From NCBI GenBank assembly GCA_900469445.1, contig UBXM01000001.1:369360-427720 (forward strand): a stretch of DNA of 58,361 nucleotides, written 5' to 3'. The translations under genes and the position numbers were made by a program. Below are positions 1 to 8,015 of this stretch, piece by piece (position 1 is the first letter of the stretch; each line of letters starts with the position of its first letter). The notes under the pieces were generated by a model. That model was not told where the DNA came from, did not search any database, and worked only from the letters and a program-made list of their open reading frames with translations. Source of the DNA: Hyphomicrobiales bacterium. GTDB lineage: Bacteria; Pseudomonadota; Alphaproteobacteria; Rhizobiales; Rhizobiaceae.

Positions 1-3
1 TGA

Positions 4-192
4 TCCCATGCCCTTCGTGTGCCCGACGAGGAGATCGCGGCCATAGAGGCGGGTAGGACGCGCTTTTGCCCCTATCTGCACATGGGTGCGCTTTCACACT
101 CCGATGCGTTCCTTGATATGTTGGAGCTTCTGCACGATAGCGATGGATGCGTACTCGTACAATTACGCTTCCTCATACATGTGATGGCGTGA
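4..192 (+). other. Possible ORF or gene fragment at the left edge
   Basis: An open frame runs from just after a TGA at bases 1-3 to a TGA at 190-192. A GTG at 19 would give a 57-residue protein containing the stretch DEEIAAIEAG and an acidic, leucine-rich middle (FLDMLELLHDSD). The composition looks protein-like, but the reading frame cannot be followed to the left and there is no room to judge a ribosome binding site. I do not recognise a family. It may be a small gene or the decayed tail of one. Confidence 0.25.
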
Positions 193-281
193 TCGACCGT
201 ACTTTCCGCTGCCGGACAAGTTTTCACTCGTCCTTTCAGATGGATGGCAGTTCTCTCCCCGCGTTAACGAGAGCGGGGCAT

Positions 282-1067
282 ATGCAAAACGACCGACGCA
301 GGCCACTTGGCAATAACGACAATCATGCAAAAGCGAACCAGTCACTGAGCGATTTGGCATTGCTTTTCACGACCGATCTGTATGTGGGATCGCTTCCCCT
401 GTACAAGCAGAAAACGAAAAACACATCGCTCGATCTGGTCTATGAGATTGATGGCGTGGTCCATCGACGCAGTTATCTATCGGCTTTGTCATGGCGGGCG
501 ATAATGCTGTTCGCATTCAATGATGGCAAAACCGTCACCGTTCATGAGGTGGACAAGCCGGGACGTTATCGGAAGCTATTTCCGCAGACATTGCTACGTC
601 GTCTGCGCTGGCATGCGAGAGCGAACTCGGATTTCACGCCTGTTGCTCGCCTCTTCGATCCGAAAGGGACATCCGTACTCCTTTTAACCCGCAGCCGGTT
701 TTGCAGTCATGCAGTGGACGTTCTCCATAATCTCGCGGATTGCGGGCCTGTTTTCCAATCATTATGGATCGCCGACATCATGGCACTTCGTCCGATGCTC
801 GGTATCGACCTTGTCCGTGATGAAAAGTTCTCGACCTCGATCCCGATAAGTTCGTACATAAGGGCAGCCGCAAAGACTGGCCGCATTGTTGACGAGAAAG
901 AACTGCTTGAACTTGATCTTTCATTGGCGCTGCCGTCGCTTCCGTTGTTGGGACCGACAGCTGCTATCTCCCGCATCTTTGACCGGCAATGTATCGATCA
1001 TCCCCAGCTTCAACAGCTTCGAGGTCGGACGCTTTACGAGGACTATTCTTTCAGTCACCGCTTGTAA
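282..1067 (+). CDS. DUF2958-like domain protein
   Basis: A 261-residue protein of unknown function. The last 110 residues fit my memory of DUF2958 proteins, which are common on rhizobial plasmids and integrative elements: a segment like 'DFTPVARLFDPKGTSVLLLT', then a part ending in GIDLVRDEKF, then SSYIRAAAKTGRIVD. The N-terminal half is not recognised. I chose the ATG at 282 because a GAGCGGGG stretch lies just upstream; the frame is open back to 147, but that extra part has a composition unlike a protein. It ends 21 bases before the convergent Rep gene. Its place beside a replication initiator suggests a plasmid-type or mobile-element gene; no enzymatic role can be read from the sequence. 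Confidence 0.6.
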   Translation: MQNDRRRPLGNNDNHAKANQSLSDLALLFTTDLYVGSLPLYKQKTKNTSLDLVYEIDGVVHRRSYLSALSWRAIMLFAFNDGKTVTVHEVDKPGRYRKLFPQTLLRRLRWHARANSDFTPVARLFDPKGTSVLLLTRSRFCSHAVDVLHNLADCGPVFQSLWIADIMALRPMLGIDLVRDEKFSTSIPISSYIRAAAKTGRIVDEKELLELDLSLALPSLPLLGPTAAISRIFDRQCIDHPQLQQLRGRTLYEDYSFSHRL

Positions 1068-1088
1068 AAAGTTCTGTGAGCGAACTTT

Positions 1089-2462
1089 TTAAGGTCGTGC
1101 TACGCTTAGATCATTGCTAGCCCGCTTCGACGCTATGATACTGCGCACACGATCGGATAAGCTGACCACGTTCCCGATGTGACCAGGCATCCGATTGGTT
1201 GCCATCACGCTCTGCCGACCATTTCCAGGCAGAAGGCTACCCACATCAACATCAGTCCAGTTCGTATCCTGTACAATATTATTATACAAACAATGTGTTA
1301 GCTCACTCTTCCGGTAGATCGTACCAATGGTTTCCGTTGAGAAGATGCTTGTAGCATCGACATTGGAATTGCGATTGATATTCGAAGTGATGGCTCCATC
1401 CATGCTCCTTTTATCCATCTCTGTTGGATGAGCTGTGGAACGGTCAGATGGTGAAACTCTTGAAACACCAGATATCGACTCGTTGGCAACGGATTGGTTC
1501 AGGCATCCAGCGACCTGACCTTTTGCAGCCACATCGACTTTCGCTTGCCCGATAAACACCCGAAGCGATTGAAACCCCGACCGCTCTAAACAGAGCCAAT
1601 CCACATACTGGCGGACATCTTCAGCAGGCCACCAGTTGCGTTCTGTTCGCTGATCAGTTTCGGCTTGTTCACAACCAACGAATTCCTGCGCACCTGGCGA
1701 CTTGTAGTCAGATTCGATGCGGAATTTGAGGCAGTATCGTACGATGCTCTGGATGTTGTCCTTGGAATCGCGGTATGCACGAAATGGCTGGATATCCACC
1801 TGATATTTTGCGGTATGGGTTTGCTTACGCAAAGCGCCTCCGATTTCCTCTGTGGTTAATCTGCCTTTGCGAATAATTGCGTGAAGATGCGGACGCCAGA
1901 TTGTTTTGGTAGGAGATTCCATCAGAGGAAATCCCATTGCGTCCAGTGCGATTCGAGTGTTGCGACCGCAGCTTTCGAAGTCGCCAAAACTCATGCGGTC
2001 GATTTCCCACCAACCGAGAAGCTGGAAATCATCCCATCGGCAATCGAGACTGCGTTGACGGTCGATAAACGTGCGGAGCCGACGTTTCTCTTTCTCCAGC
2101 AGATCGGTCATGCGAGAAAAATCCGGCTGCGTCGGCAATAAGATCGTGGCGAATGCCAGATCATCATTATCTGCTTCGCAGAATATTTTCTTAATCGCCT
2201 TTCCTGTCTGAACTGTGCGTTCACGCATGTGGCAGCGCGGGCAAAGCGGGACGCCGCAATAATCAACGTTGCCCCAGCTGTCGACATTGCCACAGGTTTC
2301 CATCCATCTTCGGGCCTGATGCTTAGCTGGAAGTGCTGCCTTCACATATTGATGTTGGGCTTCGTTCGCTTTTGTCAGATATTTCATCTGGCGGCGTTCA
2401 TGACGCGTGAAAACGCCTTTAGTCATCATGTCCGCTTGTAGCTGTTCCATTTTGGTCTTCAT
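1089..2462 (-). CDS. Rolling-circle replication initiator (HUH Rep-like)
   Basis: A 457-residue protein with the layout of a rolling-circle Rep. A cysteine-rich segment at about residues 58-79 (CGN...YCGVPLCPRCH) is followed by a hydrophobic strand AFATILLP near 104-111 (RCR motif 1), the metal-binding HUH motif in PHLHAII near 192-198 (motif 2), and VRYCLKF near 242-248, offering one catalytic tyrosine with a lysine three residues on (motif 3). Family members nick a double-strand origin, stay covalently bound through the tyrosine and start single-strand replication. The C-terminal 200 residues are not recognised. The ATG at 2462 has AGGGGA five to six bases upstream. With the recombinase at 8558-9127 it points to an integrated plasmid or ssDNA-phage-like element. 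Whether it is active is unknown. Confidence 0.75.
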   Translation of the reverse strand: MKTKMEQLQADMMTKGVFTRHERRQMKYLTKANEAQHQYVKAALPAKHQARRWMETCGNVDSWGNVDYCGVPLCPRCHMRERTVQTGKAIKKIFCEADNDDLAFATILLPTQPDFSRMTDLLEKEKRRLRTFIDRQRSLDCRWDDFQLLGWWEIDRMSFGDFESCGRNTRIALDAMGFPLMESPTKTIWRPHLHAIIRKGRLTTEEIGGALRKQTHTAKYQVDIQPFRAYRDSKDNIQSIVRYCLKFRIESDYKSPGAQEFVGCEQAETDQRTERNWWPAEDVRQYVDWLCLERSGFQSLRVFIGQAKVDVAAKGQVAGCLNQSVANESISGVSRVSPSDRSTAHPTEMDKRSMDGAITSNINRNSNVDATSIFSTETIGTIYRKSELTHCLYNNIVQDTNWTDVDVGSLLPGNGRQSVMATNRMPGHIGNVVSLSDRVRSIIASKRASNDLSVARP

Positions 2463-2559
2463 CAAAAATCCCCTGCTGCAATGATGTGCTATTTATCCAG
2501 CACCATTCTACAGCCGTGCGCATTCCGAAATAAATATTTGTTTCAATGGGATAGGCGGA

Positions 2560-2835
2560 ATGAAGATCAAGCACATTTTTGAAGCCATGAAGACGATCGG
2601 CCTTACACGGTCGCAGATGGAGTTTTCACAGGTATGGCTTGGGCGCAGCCCACGTTACTATTCTCACCTCATCGCGACCAACAGCGAACCTGGCCTTGCA
2701 ACGCTGTGCGGCATCTCATGGCGGCTACAACGAATGCAACTTGAGCGATACCCGGCAATGCTAGAATTCAAGCAGGCGCTGGATGAAGAGATCGTTCGAC
2801 GGGCCATCACAGATAGAAAAACGCCGCTGCGCTAA
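2560..2835 (+). CDS. Small protein, DUF6626-like pattern
   Basis: A 91-residue protein, divergent from the Rep gene with about 100 bases between them. The pattern 'TRSQMEFSQVWLGRSPRYYS', then a short helix and a basic tail, is like small rhizobial proteins that I remember as DUF6626; this is from memory and not certain. The fold suggested is a helical, possibly DNA-binding protein (FSQVWLGRS resembles the turn of a winged or lambda-like helix-turn-helix). Its place next to the Rep gene would fit a copy-number or transcription control protein, which is inference. Confidence 0.5.
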   Translation: MKIKHIFEAMKTIGLTRSQMEFSQVWLGRSPRYYSHLIATNSEPGLATLCGISWRLQRMQLERYPAMLEFKQALDEEIVRRAITDRKTPLR

Positions 2836-2928
2836 TCAGGAAAAGTCCGCGTGGCTTTAACTATTGGGACACGGCGGCCCGATATCTTCCAAGTGTTTTG
2901 TGCACCCCCGTGTTTCAGGATCGTCTCA

Positions 2929-3945
2929 ATGTTTACGGAATTTTTCCGCAGCGCAGTGATTGCTACGTTAATCTCATCAGGTCTAGTTACCAATATAAAT
3001 GCGGCAAACGCAGCCGATAGGGTACGCTTCGGCACTGACTGGCTCGCCGAAGCAGAGCATGGTGGTTTCTATCAAGCTGTTGCCGATGGCACTTACGCGC
3101 GGTACGGGCTGGAAGTGGAAATCGTGCCAGGTGGATCCGGCACACAAAACCGTTCACTGCTGCTAGCGAATAAGATCGATTTCTATCTAGGTACTCAACA
3201 AGAACAGCTCCTCGCGATTGAGCAAGGCATCCCACTTGTTGATGTAGCAGCATTTTATCAAAAGAACGCTCAAGTCATTCTGGCTCACCCGGAAAGCGGT
3301 ATCGAGAGATTTGAGGACTTGTCCAACCTCGAGACCATCTTCATGACGCAAGGTGGTTTCGCCGGATATTTTGAATGGATGAAAGCGAATTTCGCGGGCT
3401 TCCGCGACGAACAGTTCCGGCCCTACAACTACAGTGCTGCGCCATATCTCGCGAATAAAAATTCGGGTCAGCAAGGCTTGGTCACCGCCGAACCCTACGA
3501 AATCCAGAAAGCGACAGGCGCAGAGCCAAAGATTTTTCTACTCGCGGACAGCGGGTATCAGCCTTATGCAACGACGATCACTGTCCAGCGGAGCCTTATC
3601 GAAAAGAACCCTGACCTGGTGCAACGATTCGTCGATGCGTCTATTGAGGGATGGTACAATTATCTTTACGGCGACAACGTTGTCGCAAACGACCTCATCA
3701 AAAAGACCAATCCTGAGATGACGGATGGGCAGATTGAATACGCGATCAATAAAATCAAACAATTCGGCATCGTAGATAGCGGTGACGCCTTGGATAAGGG
3801 CATCGGCTGCATGACAGCCGAACGATACAAGCTACTTGCCGACGAGCTCGTGAGAGTGAAACTGCTGAAGGCTGAGACGGACTATAAAAAGGCTTTCGAT
3901 ACCCGTTTCTCCTGCAAGGGAGTTGGTTTGAGACTCAAGCACTGA
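2929..3945 (+). CDS. ABC transporter substrate-binding protein, NMT1/THI5-like
   Basis: A 338-residue periplasmic binding protein of the SsuA/ThiY/NMT1 family, which delivers sulfonates, nitrate or pyrimidine-like compounds to an ABC importer. The N-terminus is a signal peptide (a hydrophobic core after MFTEFFRS, cleavage near AANAAD). The mature part begins VRFGTDWLAEAEHGGFYQA, typical of the family, followed by the PGGSGTQNRSLL ligand-loop region. The frame is open from 2851, but the signal peptide fits the ATG at 2929. A permease of the same class lies at 9307-10107 on the opposite strand, and no ATPase gene is present in the island. The ligand cannot be told; the protein is only distantly similar to the binding protein at 47778. 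Confidence 0.85.
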   Translation: MFTEFFRSAVIATLISSGLVTNINAANAADRVRFGTDWLAEAEHGGFYQAVADGTYARYGLEVEIVPGGSGTQNRSLLLANKIDFYLGTQQEQLLAIEQGIPLVDVAAFYQKNAQVILAHPESGIERFEDLSNLETIFMTQGGFAGYFEWMKANFAGFRDEQFRPYNYSAAPYLANKNSGQQGLVTAEPYEIQKATGAEPKIFLLADSGYQPYATTITVQRSLIEKNPDLVQRFVDASIEGWYNYLYGDNVVANDLIKKTNPEMTDGQIEYAINKIKQFGIVDSGDALDKGIGCMTAERYKLLADELVRVKLLKAETDYKKAFDTRFSCKGVGLRLKH

Positions 3946-4083
3946 CGGCCGACCAATGTTGCCGCTCAAGAGTGGCACCAATTTTCTCGTCGATTCTCCA
4001 CTAAATCGTCCAAGAGCGTCGTCCATTTAGCGGATCCTACAGTCAATACTGAGCTCAACCGGCAGTTTGTTGGAGTGATAATC

Positions 4084-4112
4084 GGGCGGATAGCTGAGTA
4101 AGCTACCCGCCC
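4084..4112 (-). terminator. Hairpin after the four-gene operon
   Basis: A near-perfect 12-bp inverted repeat (GGGCGGATAGCT against AGCTACCCGCCC, one mismatch) with a 5-base loop, six bases beyond the stop codon of the glycosyltransferase-like gene. There is no clear T-run on the minus strand, so termination strength is uncertain. Confidence 0.5.
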
Positions 4113-4117
4113 CTCTG

Positions 4118-4966
4118 TTAGACGATGATCTTTGAAGGCTTATCTTTCCAGCAGTTCGCCCAGAATTGTTTGAGATCATGGAGGTGGCTGTTCGACTTCA
4201 TTGCTAGCCCTTGCACCGCATACTTTTCAGCGAGCGCAGTGTAACCGATCTTCATTTGGGCCTTTCTGTTTTCCTCAAAGTGGCTGGTGCCATTGAACTC
4301 CTTCAGGACGATGTTGTTACACCGCATGACCGAGTATCCCATGGAAACGGCTTCCAGCGCGAATAGCCGGTCTTCGCCATGTAGCGTGAAGGTGGGGTCC
4401 GGCAGCACGACAGGCTTGCCCTCCTTGCGGAAATTCCGCACGACGAACATGCTGCCCTTCAGGTCCATGCTTCTTTCGAAGACATGGTTGTCTGTGTATA
4501 GAGCAGGATTTTTTTCCCAGATAATGTTCTGACCTGGCCGTTTCTGCGGGTTGATCGGAAAGAACACATCGACACCGTTGTAGGCGGCAAGACCGTTCGC
4601 GGCCATCTCCGCGAACAGCCGCGGGCCGCGATTGTGCTGGGGGCCGTCATAAAGGACCGCATCGTCGTCCATCATGATGCCCCAGGCGTATTCACTCGCG
4701 TAGAACGCCTGTAGACATGCAATGCGATTGTGGATCAAGGGCTGAGCTGGCTGCTCGATAACCGTAATCTTGGACAGGTTGCTGGCTATTTCCATGAGCT
4801 TGAAGTCGCTGGCCAGCCATCCCGAAGCGATAAGCGTGACGGGGATCGAGGTTCGTGACTTCCACCAATCGATTTGGGCAAACAGGTTGTCGCGACGCCT
4901 CATTCGCACTCCGAGGCCCGGAGGCAGGTAGCTGACGATATATGCGCCAAAGGGATGCCGTGTCAT
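4118..4966 (-). CDS. GT-A-like glycosyltransferase, last gene of the modification operon
   Basis: A 282-residue soluble protein. A triple aspartate in GIMMDDDAVLYDG (residues 100-102) fits the DXD metal/nucleotide-sugar motif of GT-A glycosyltransferases, and LHGEDRLFALEA (196-206) fits the acceptor-side ED motif seen in GT2-like enzymes. There are no membrane segments, so a lipid-linked sugar is not the obvious acceptor. The start codon overlaps the preceding stop as ATGA (4963-4966), so it is translationally coupled to the TGT-like genes. The context suggests that it adds a sugar to whatever base the TGT-like enzyme installs. That is inference: the sugar and the acceptor are unknown, and a role in surface glycans cannot be excluded because such genes lie a few kilobases away. 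Confidence 0.6.
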   Translation of the reverse strand: MTRHPFGAYIVSYLPPGLGVRMRRRDNLFAQIDWWKSRTSIPVTLIASGWLASDFKLMEIASNLSKITVIEQPAQPLIHNRIACLQAFYASEYAWGIMMDDDAVLYDGPQHNRGPRLFAEMAANGLAAYNGVDVFFPINPQKRPGQNIIWEKNPALYTDNHVFERSMDLKGSMFVVRNFRKEGKPVVLPDPTFTLHGEDRLFALEAVSMGYSVMRCNNIVLKEFNGTSHFEENRKAQMKIGYTALAEKYAVQGLAMKSNSHLHDLKQFWANCWKDKPSKIIV

Positions 4967-5364
4967 CGCAGCATCTCCTCTTCGGCTCGTTCGTCGCTCT
5001 GCGCGACGATGGCGTTGCCGGGTCTGCGAAGCAGTTGCTGAAGGTCCGTGAGCGCACGGCCGGAACCGGCGATAGCCTCGTCGATAAGTCCAGCCGCCCA
5101 GGAGATATCGTAGGGGACGGCCGTGTTCTTACCCGCCTGCGCCATATCCACGAGCTGGTTAGCTTGCAGGATGGCTAATAGCTCGGCATAAACTGAATGA
5201 TGCGAGAGCATGTTATTGCCGACAACATCCGAAGGGTTCCTCTTACAGTCTGTTCCTGGCAAGAAATCGCCGACTGTGCATAGATCGGCGAGCGGGCTGC
5301 GATATGGAAATGGAGCCAGCGGATTAAATTCGCCACCACGGTTTGGCAACGTGTGGCTTATCAT
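4963..5364 (-). CDS. C-terminal half of a split TGT/DpdA-like protein
   Basis: A 133-residue protein whose ATG overlaps the stop of the upstream TGT-like gene as ATGA (5361-5364). Residues about 22-73 (YRSPLADLCTVGDFL, then VGNNMLSHHSVYAELLAILQ) resemble the C-terminal part of tRNA-guanine transglycosylases, where a short segment after the catalytic barrel ends in a helix of the type 'L.IHN..F...L...'. The region therefore reads as the continuation of the enzyme encoded just before it, now made as a separate chain or by frameshifting. C29 and C40 could bind zinc, as in TGT, but the full C-C-C-H set is not evident. The frame is open further upstream to 5604, but that part only shadows the neighbouring gene. 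Confidence 0.6.
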   Translation of the reverse strand: MISHTLPNRGGEFNPLAPFPYRSPLADLCTVGDFLPGTDCKRNPSDVVGNNMLSHHSVYAELLAILQANQLVDMAQAGKNTAVPYDISWAAGLIDEAIAGSGRALTDLQQLLRRPGNAIVAQSDERAEEEMLR

Positions 5365-6230
5365 ACGGAAATCTTCGAGCTTGCCTCCAGGCCCGTGATG
5401 ATTTGCCCGAATTTGTGGACGAAGGTGAAGCTGGTCGAACTGTCGAAGGTCACGTCGATGTCGTTGCGTACATGCTTGCGCAAGGCACGTTGAAGTGCGG
5501 TCGCAAGGACCGCGAAACGTGGTTGGCTCGTTCCGAGGAAATGGATGTGACGCACTGTGTCGAAGAGACTCCGGTCCATCATATCGCGGAACCGCGTGAT
5601 CCAATCCGCGATTTCCAACCGCGTATGGCCGGCGATGGCCATGCCTTCGAGATGTGGTTGGTATACCTGAGTCGCTGCTGCCCAGGCATCTGCTTCCGGC
5701 TTCTTCCGGCCTTGATAAACCGCGAGTAATTTAAGGTCCGCCCGCGTGCGATTGTTGATAGCAAACTTCGTGTTGTCGATAGTAGCGTCCAGACATTGCT
5801 GGAGGCTGCTGTAGCCGCTTGCAGGATTATCTATCGCGCGGGTCGGAACATCGACGATAATCGCAACGTCGCATTCCGCTTCCTGCCAAGCAAGCGTAGC
5901 CTGTCGCCACGACGCCATGGAGTATGGGATGGCTCCGCTGATTAACGAGAAACCACCACTGTCCCCAAGGACAAAGGTCTTCGAGCGATCACGCTTGGAA
6001 ATGATGGTTGGCTTTGTGTTGCCGACCGCGAATGTCGCCGTAAAGAGGGAATCAGGCCAGCAAAAGAACGGTGACCGCTCATCTTGGAAATTTAGGTGGC
6101 GGGCACGAACCCCCTTGGGCAGGCGCTTTTTGATCGGCGCCGTAGTGGGTTGTTCGGCAAATTCGACGAAGGGTTTGTTCGGGGCTGGCAGATAGCGAGC
6201 ATAATCAGCCCAATAAAGTTTGAACTTCAT
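5361..6230 (-). CDS. TGT/DpdA-like transglycosylase, catalytic barrel
   Basis: A 289-residue protein that follows the order of motifs of the tRNA-guanine transglycosylase fold: DSGGF (90-94, base-binding Asp), IIVDVPT (124-130, matching the 'D..FDE' strand), VYQGR (171-175, matching VQGG), LEGMAIAG (194-201, matching GGLAVG), HFLGTSQPR (230-238, matching YLMGVG.P) and TFDSSTSF (261-268, where the nucleophilic Asp is expected). TGTs exchange guanine in tRNA for a 7-deazaguanine; DpdA relatives do this in DNA in phages and defence islands. The length is short and the protein stops soon after the nucleophile strand, with the rest in the overlapping downstream gene. No preQ0 synthesis genes are nearby, so any precursor would come from the host. 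The assignment rests on motif reading only. Confidence 0.65.
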   Translation of the reverse strand: MKFKLYWADYARYLPAPNKPFVEFAEQPTTAPIKKRLPKGVRARHLNFQDERSPFFCWPDSLFTATFAVGNTKPTIISKRDRSKTFVLGDSGGFSLISGAIPYSMASWRQATLAWQEAECDVAIIVDVPTRAIDNPASGYSSLQQCLDATIDNTKFAINNRTRADLKLLAVYQGRKKPEADAWAAATQVYQPHLEGMAIAGHTRLEIADWITRFRDMMDRSLFDTVRHIHFLGTSQPRFAVLATALQRALRKHVRNDIDVTFDSSTSFTFVHKFGQIITGLEASSKISV

Positions 6231-6237
6231 GGTCTCA

Positions 6238-6251
6238 TTCCTTTTAAAGGA
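6238..6251. promoter_or_regulatory. Palindrome TTCCTTTTAAAGGA before the TGT-like gene
   Basis: A near-perfect palindrome just upstream of the ATG at 6230. On the minus strand it contains the likely ribosome binding site (AAAAGGAA). An almost identical palindrome is at 8487-8503. It may be an operator that also hides the ribosome binding site, or just a ribosome binding site with chance symmetry. Confidence 0.35.
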
Positions 6252-6296
6252 TCGAAAACGGCAAGGATGGGGAGCGCGTCGCTCCCCACAAGGACG

Positions 6297-8015
6297 TCAC
6301 AAAGCATCCGCCGTAGGCACGTCATCGATGACGGCAGGGAGGTCCGGCCATACGTGTGGCTCAAGCTTCTGCATGAACCGGTTGGAACGTTGGCCGTCGG
6401 TGCGCTGGGCAGGGACGTGGATCGAGTACGTCGCGTGTTTCGTCTGCAAAACGATCACCAGCATCTGTGAGTGAAGGCCGAGATCAATCGCCATGATCTT
6501 ATCTTCGACGCAGGCGAGAGCCTTCGTCGCGGCAGCGAAATCATCGGCCCTAACGTTGAGGTCGAACGACCGGGGCGCCGCTTTGTGCGTTATCGACTTC
6601 TCTGTTCTCCCGACCGAGAAGGTGACTGCTCCGCCTTCGGCACCGATCTGCACCGGTTTAGTATTCTTGATCGCGTCGCCGCAGGCATCCGCGATATCCT
6701 TCATGGTCCGAAGGGCATCGAGGTTTTCCAGCTTATGTTCGACTGAGAATGTGCCGAGTGCCAACGGCAGAACGCCTGAACGTGAGTAGACCTGCTGTAT
6801 TAGCAAGCTCAAGACGGGTGATTTGCCATCTCCGTCCCGCACGGCTGCTTGCGACGACAGCACCAGGCGGGCCTTGCCGAACTGCGTGTTAGTCGGATCT
6901 TCTACAGTTATGTCAAAGGCGTCGACTCGGCCATCGGCAAGGTTTGTGGCTACCGAATGGACCTGCTGAGTACGGAACTCGACATGGCCCTCGACGGGCT
7001 TGCCAAGCAAATTGATTTTCGGCTGGACTAGGATAATGGTCCCAGCGTCAACGAGACTGATAGGTCCAACGGTGATGGAGCCGTCAGGGTTGAAGACGTA
7101 GTGGCGGTGGGCAAATCGTCGAGGCGCTGACTTGTCAGCAGGGTCATCAAAACGATTGGCGAGCAGATCGGTGCGCTGTTCTATAACGGACTGACTTACG
7201 GCGAGCAGCTCCGCGAGAAACTCGACATTCTCGTTTGGGAATGAAAATTGCGCCGCGAGCGCGCTCTTCATTGCCGCTGTAAGCCGGAGCTCCTCGACAA
7301 TCTGGACCTGATCGTTCTGCCGGCGTGCCAGTCCGAGCACTAGCTCGTTGCCACCGGATGAAGTAGCTGCAAACCGTTCCAAGCGAAGTGCTGCCAAATC
7401 TTCGGGGTCAAGTGGAATGAGATTCGCTTGCGTCTTGTCCTTCTTCGACTTGAGGTATTCCGCTTCCAGTTTGGAAGTGCCGCCGTTATCCGCGATGATC
7501 TTCATCAGGCCGGCAACGCCCTCCGGATCGAAGGTGACCGCGAGCTTGCCGCTTTCATGGCGCGGGGCGAGAGCTCGAAGCTGCCGCAAGCTGCTGACTG
7601 TGCGGTTCAACGCCTTTGAATTATTGGATCTAACCGCCGCATCGGTGTGGGCGACATCGAGAGCCATATGGTAGGCGACAGCGAGGGTAAGGACATCCTC
7701 ATTCTTGGGAATGCCAAACTTCTTTTCTTTGAGTTTCGTCTTGTAGAATTCGGGGGTGTGCAGCACCGAGTCGATGAAGATCATCGAATAGAATTTTCGC
7801 TGGAAATGGTCGCTACGCATTGCCATCGTGGCTGCATCACTACCGGCGAGGTGCGTAGCATTGCACCACTTGTCGGCATCTGTCGCACCGGGATCGATGC
7901 CAATGTCCGGCACGTCGACGGTGACATTACTTACGTCGAGTTCAGTAGCACTGTTGTAAGCGGTAGCTACGGTGTCGACAGAGGTGAAGGATGCGGGGGC
8001 TTTCGTCGAAGACAT
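6297..8015 (-). CDS. Unrecognised 572-residue protein heading the modification operon
   Basis: A 572-residue, apparently cytoplasmic protein; I do not recognise a family. Its N-terminal 50 residues are Ser/Thr/Asp-rich and low in complexity. A helical middle follows (about 60-300), then a beta-rich part with HYVFNPDGSITVGPISLVD. The final 130 residues alternate strands and a helix (FDLNVRADDFAAATKAL, then YSIHVPAQ), which faintly recalls a sliding-clamp-like repeat; this is only an impression. The ATG at 8015 has AAAGGTG upstream on the minus strand. It lies 66 bases before the TGT-like gene, so it is very probably the first gene of that operon and a partner or substrate-presenting protein for it. 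Confidence 0.6.
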   Translation of the reverse strand: MSSTKAPASFTSVDTVATAYNSATELDVSNVTVDVPDIGIDPGATDADKWCNATHLAGSDAATMAMRSDHFQRKFYSMIFIDSVLHTPEFYKTKLKEKKFGIPKNEDVLTLAVAYHMALDVAHTDAAVRSNNSKALNRTVSSLRQLRALAPRHESGKLAVTFDPEGVAGLMKIIADNGGTSKLEAEYLKSKKDKTQANLIPLDPEDLAALRLERFAATSSGGNELVLGLARRQNDQVQIVEELRLTAAMKSALAAQFSFPNENVEFLAELLAVSQSVIEQRTDLLANRFDDPADKSAPRRFAHRHYVFNPDGSITVGPISLVDAGTIILVQPKINLLGKPVEGHVEFRTQQVHSVATNLADGRVDAFDITVEDPTNTQFGKARLVLSSQAAVRDGDGKSPVLSLLIQQVYSRSGVLPLALGTFSVEHKLENLDALRTMKDIADACGDAIKNTKPVQIGAEGGAVTFSVGRTEKSITHKAAPRSFDLNVRADDFAAATKALACVEDKIMAIDLGLHSQMLVIVLQTKHATYSIHVPAQRTDGQRSNRFMQKLEPHVWPDLPAVIDDVPTADAL

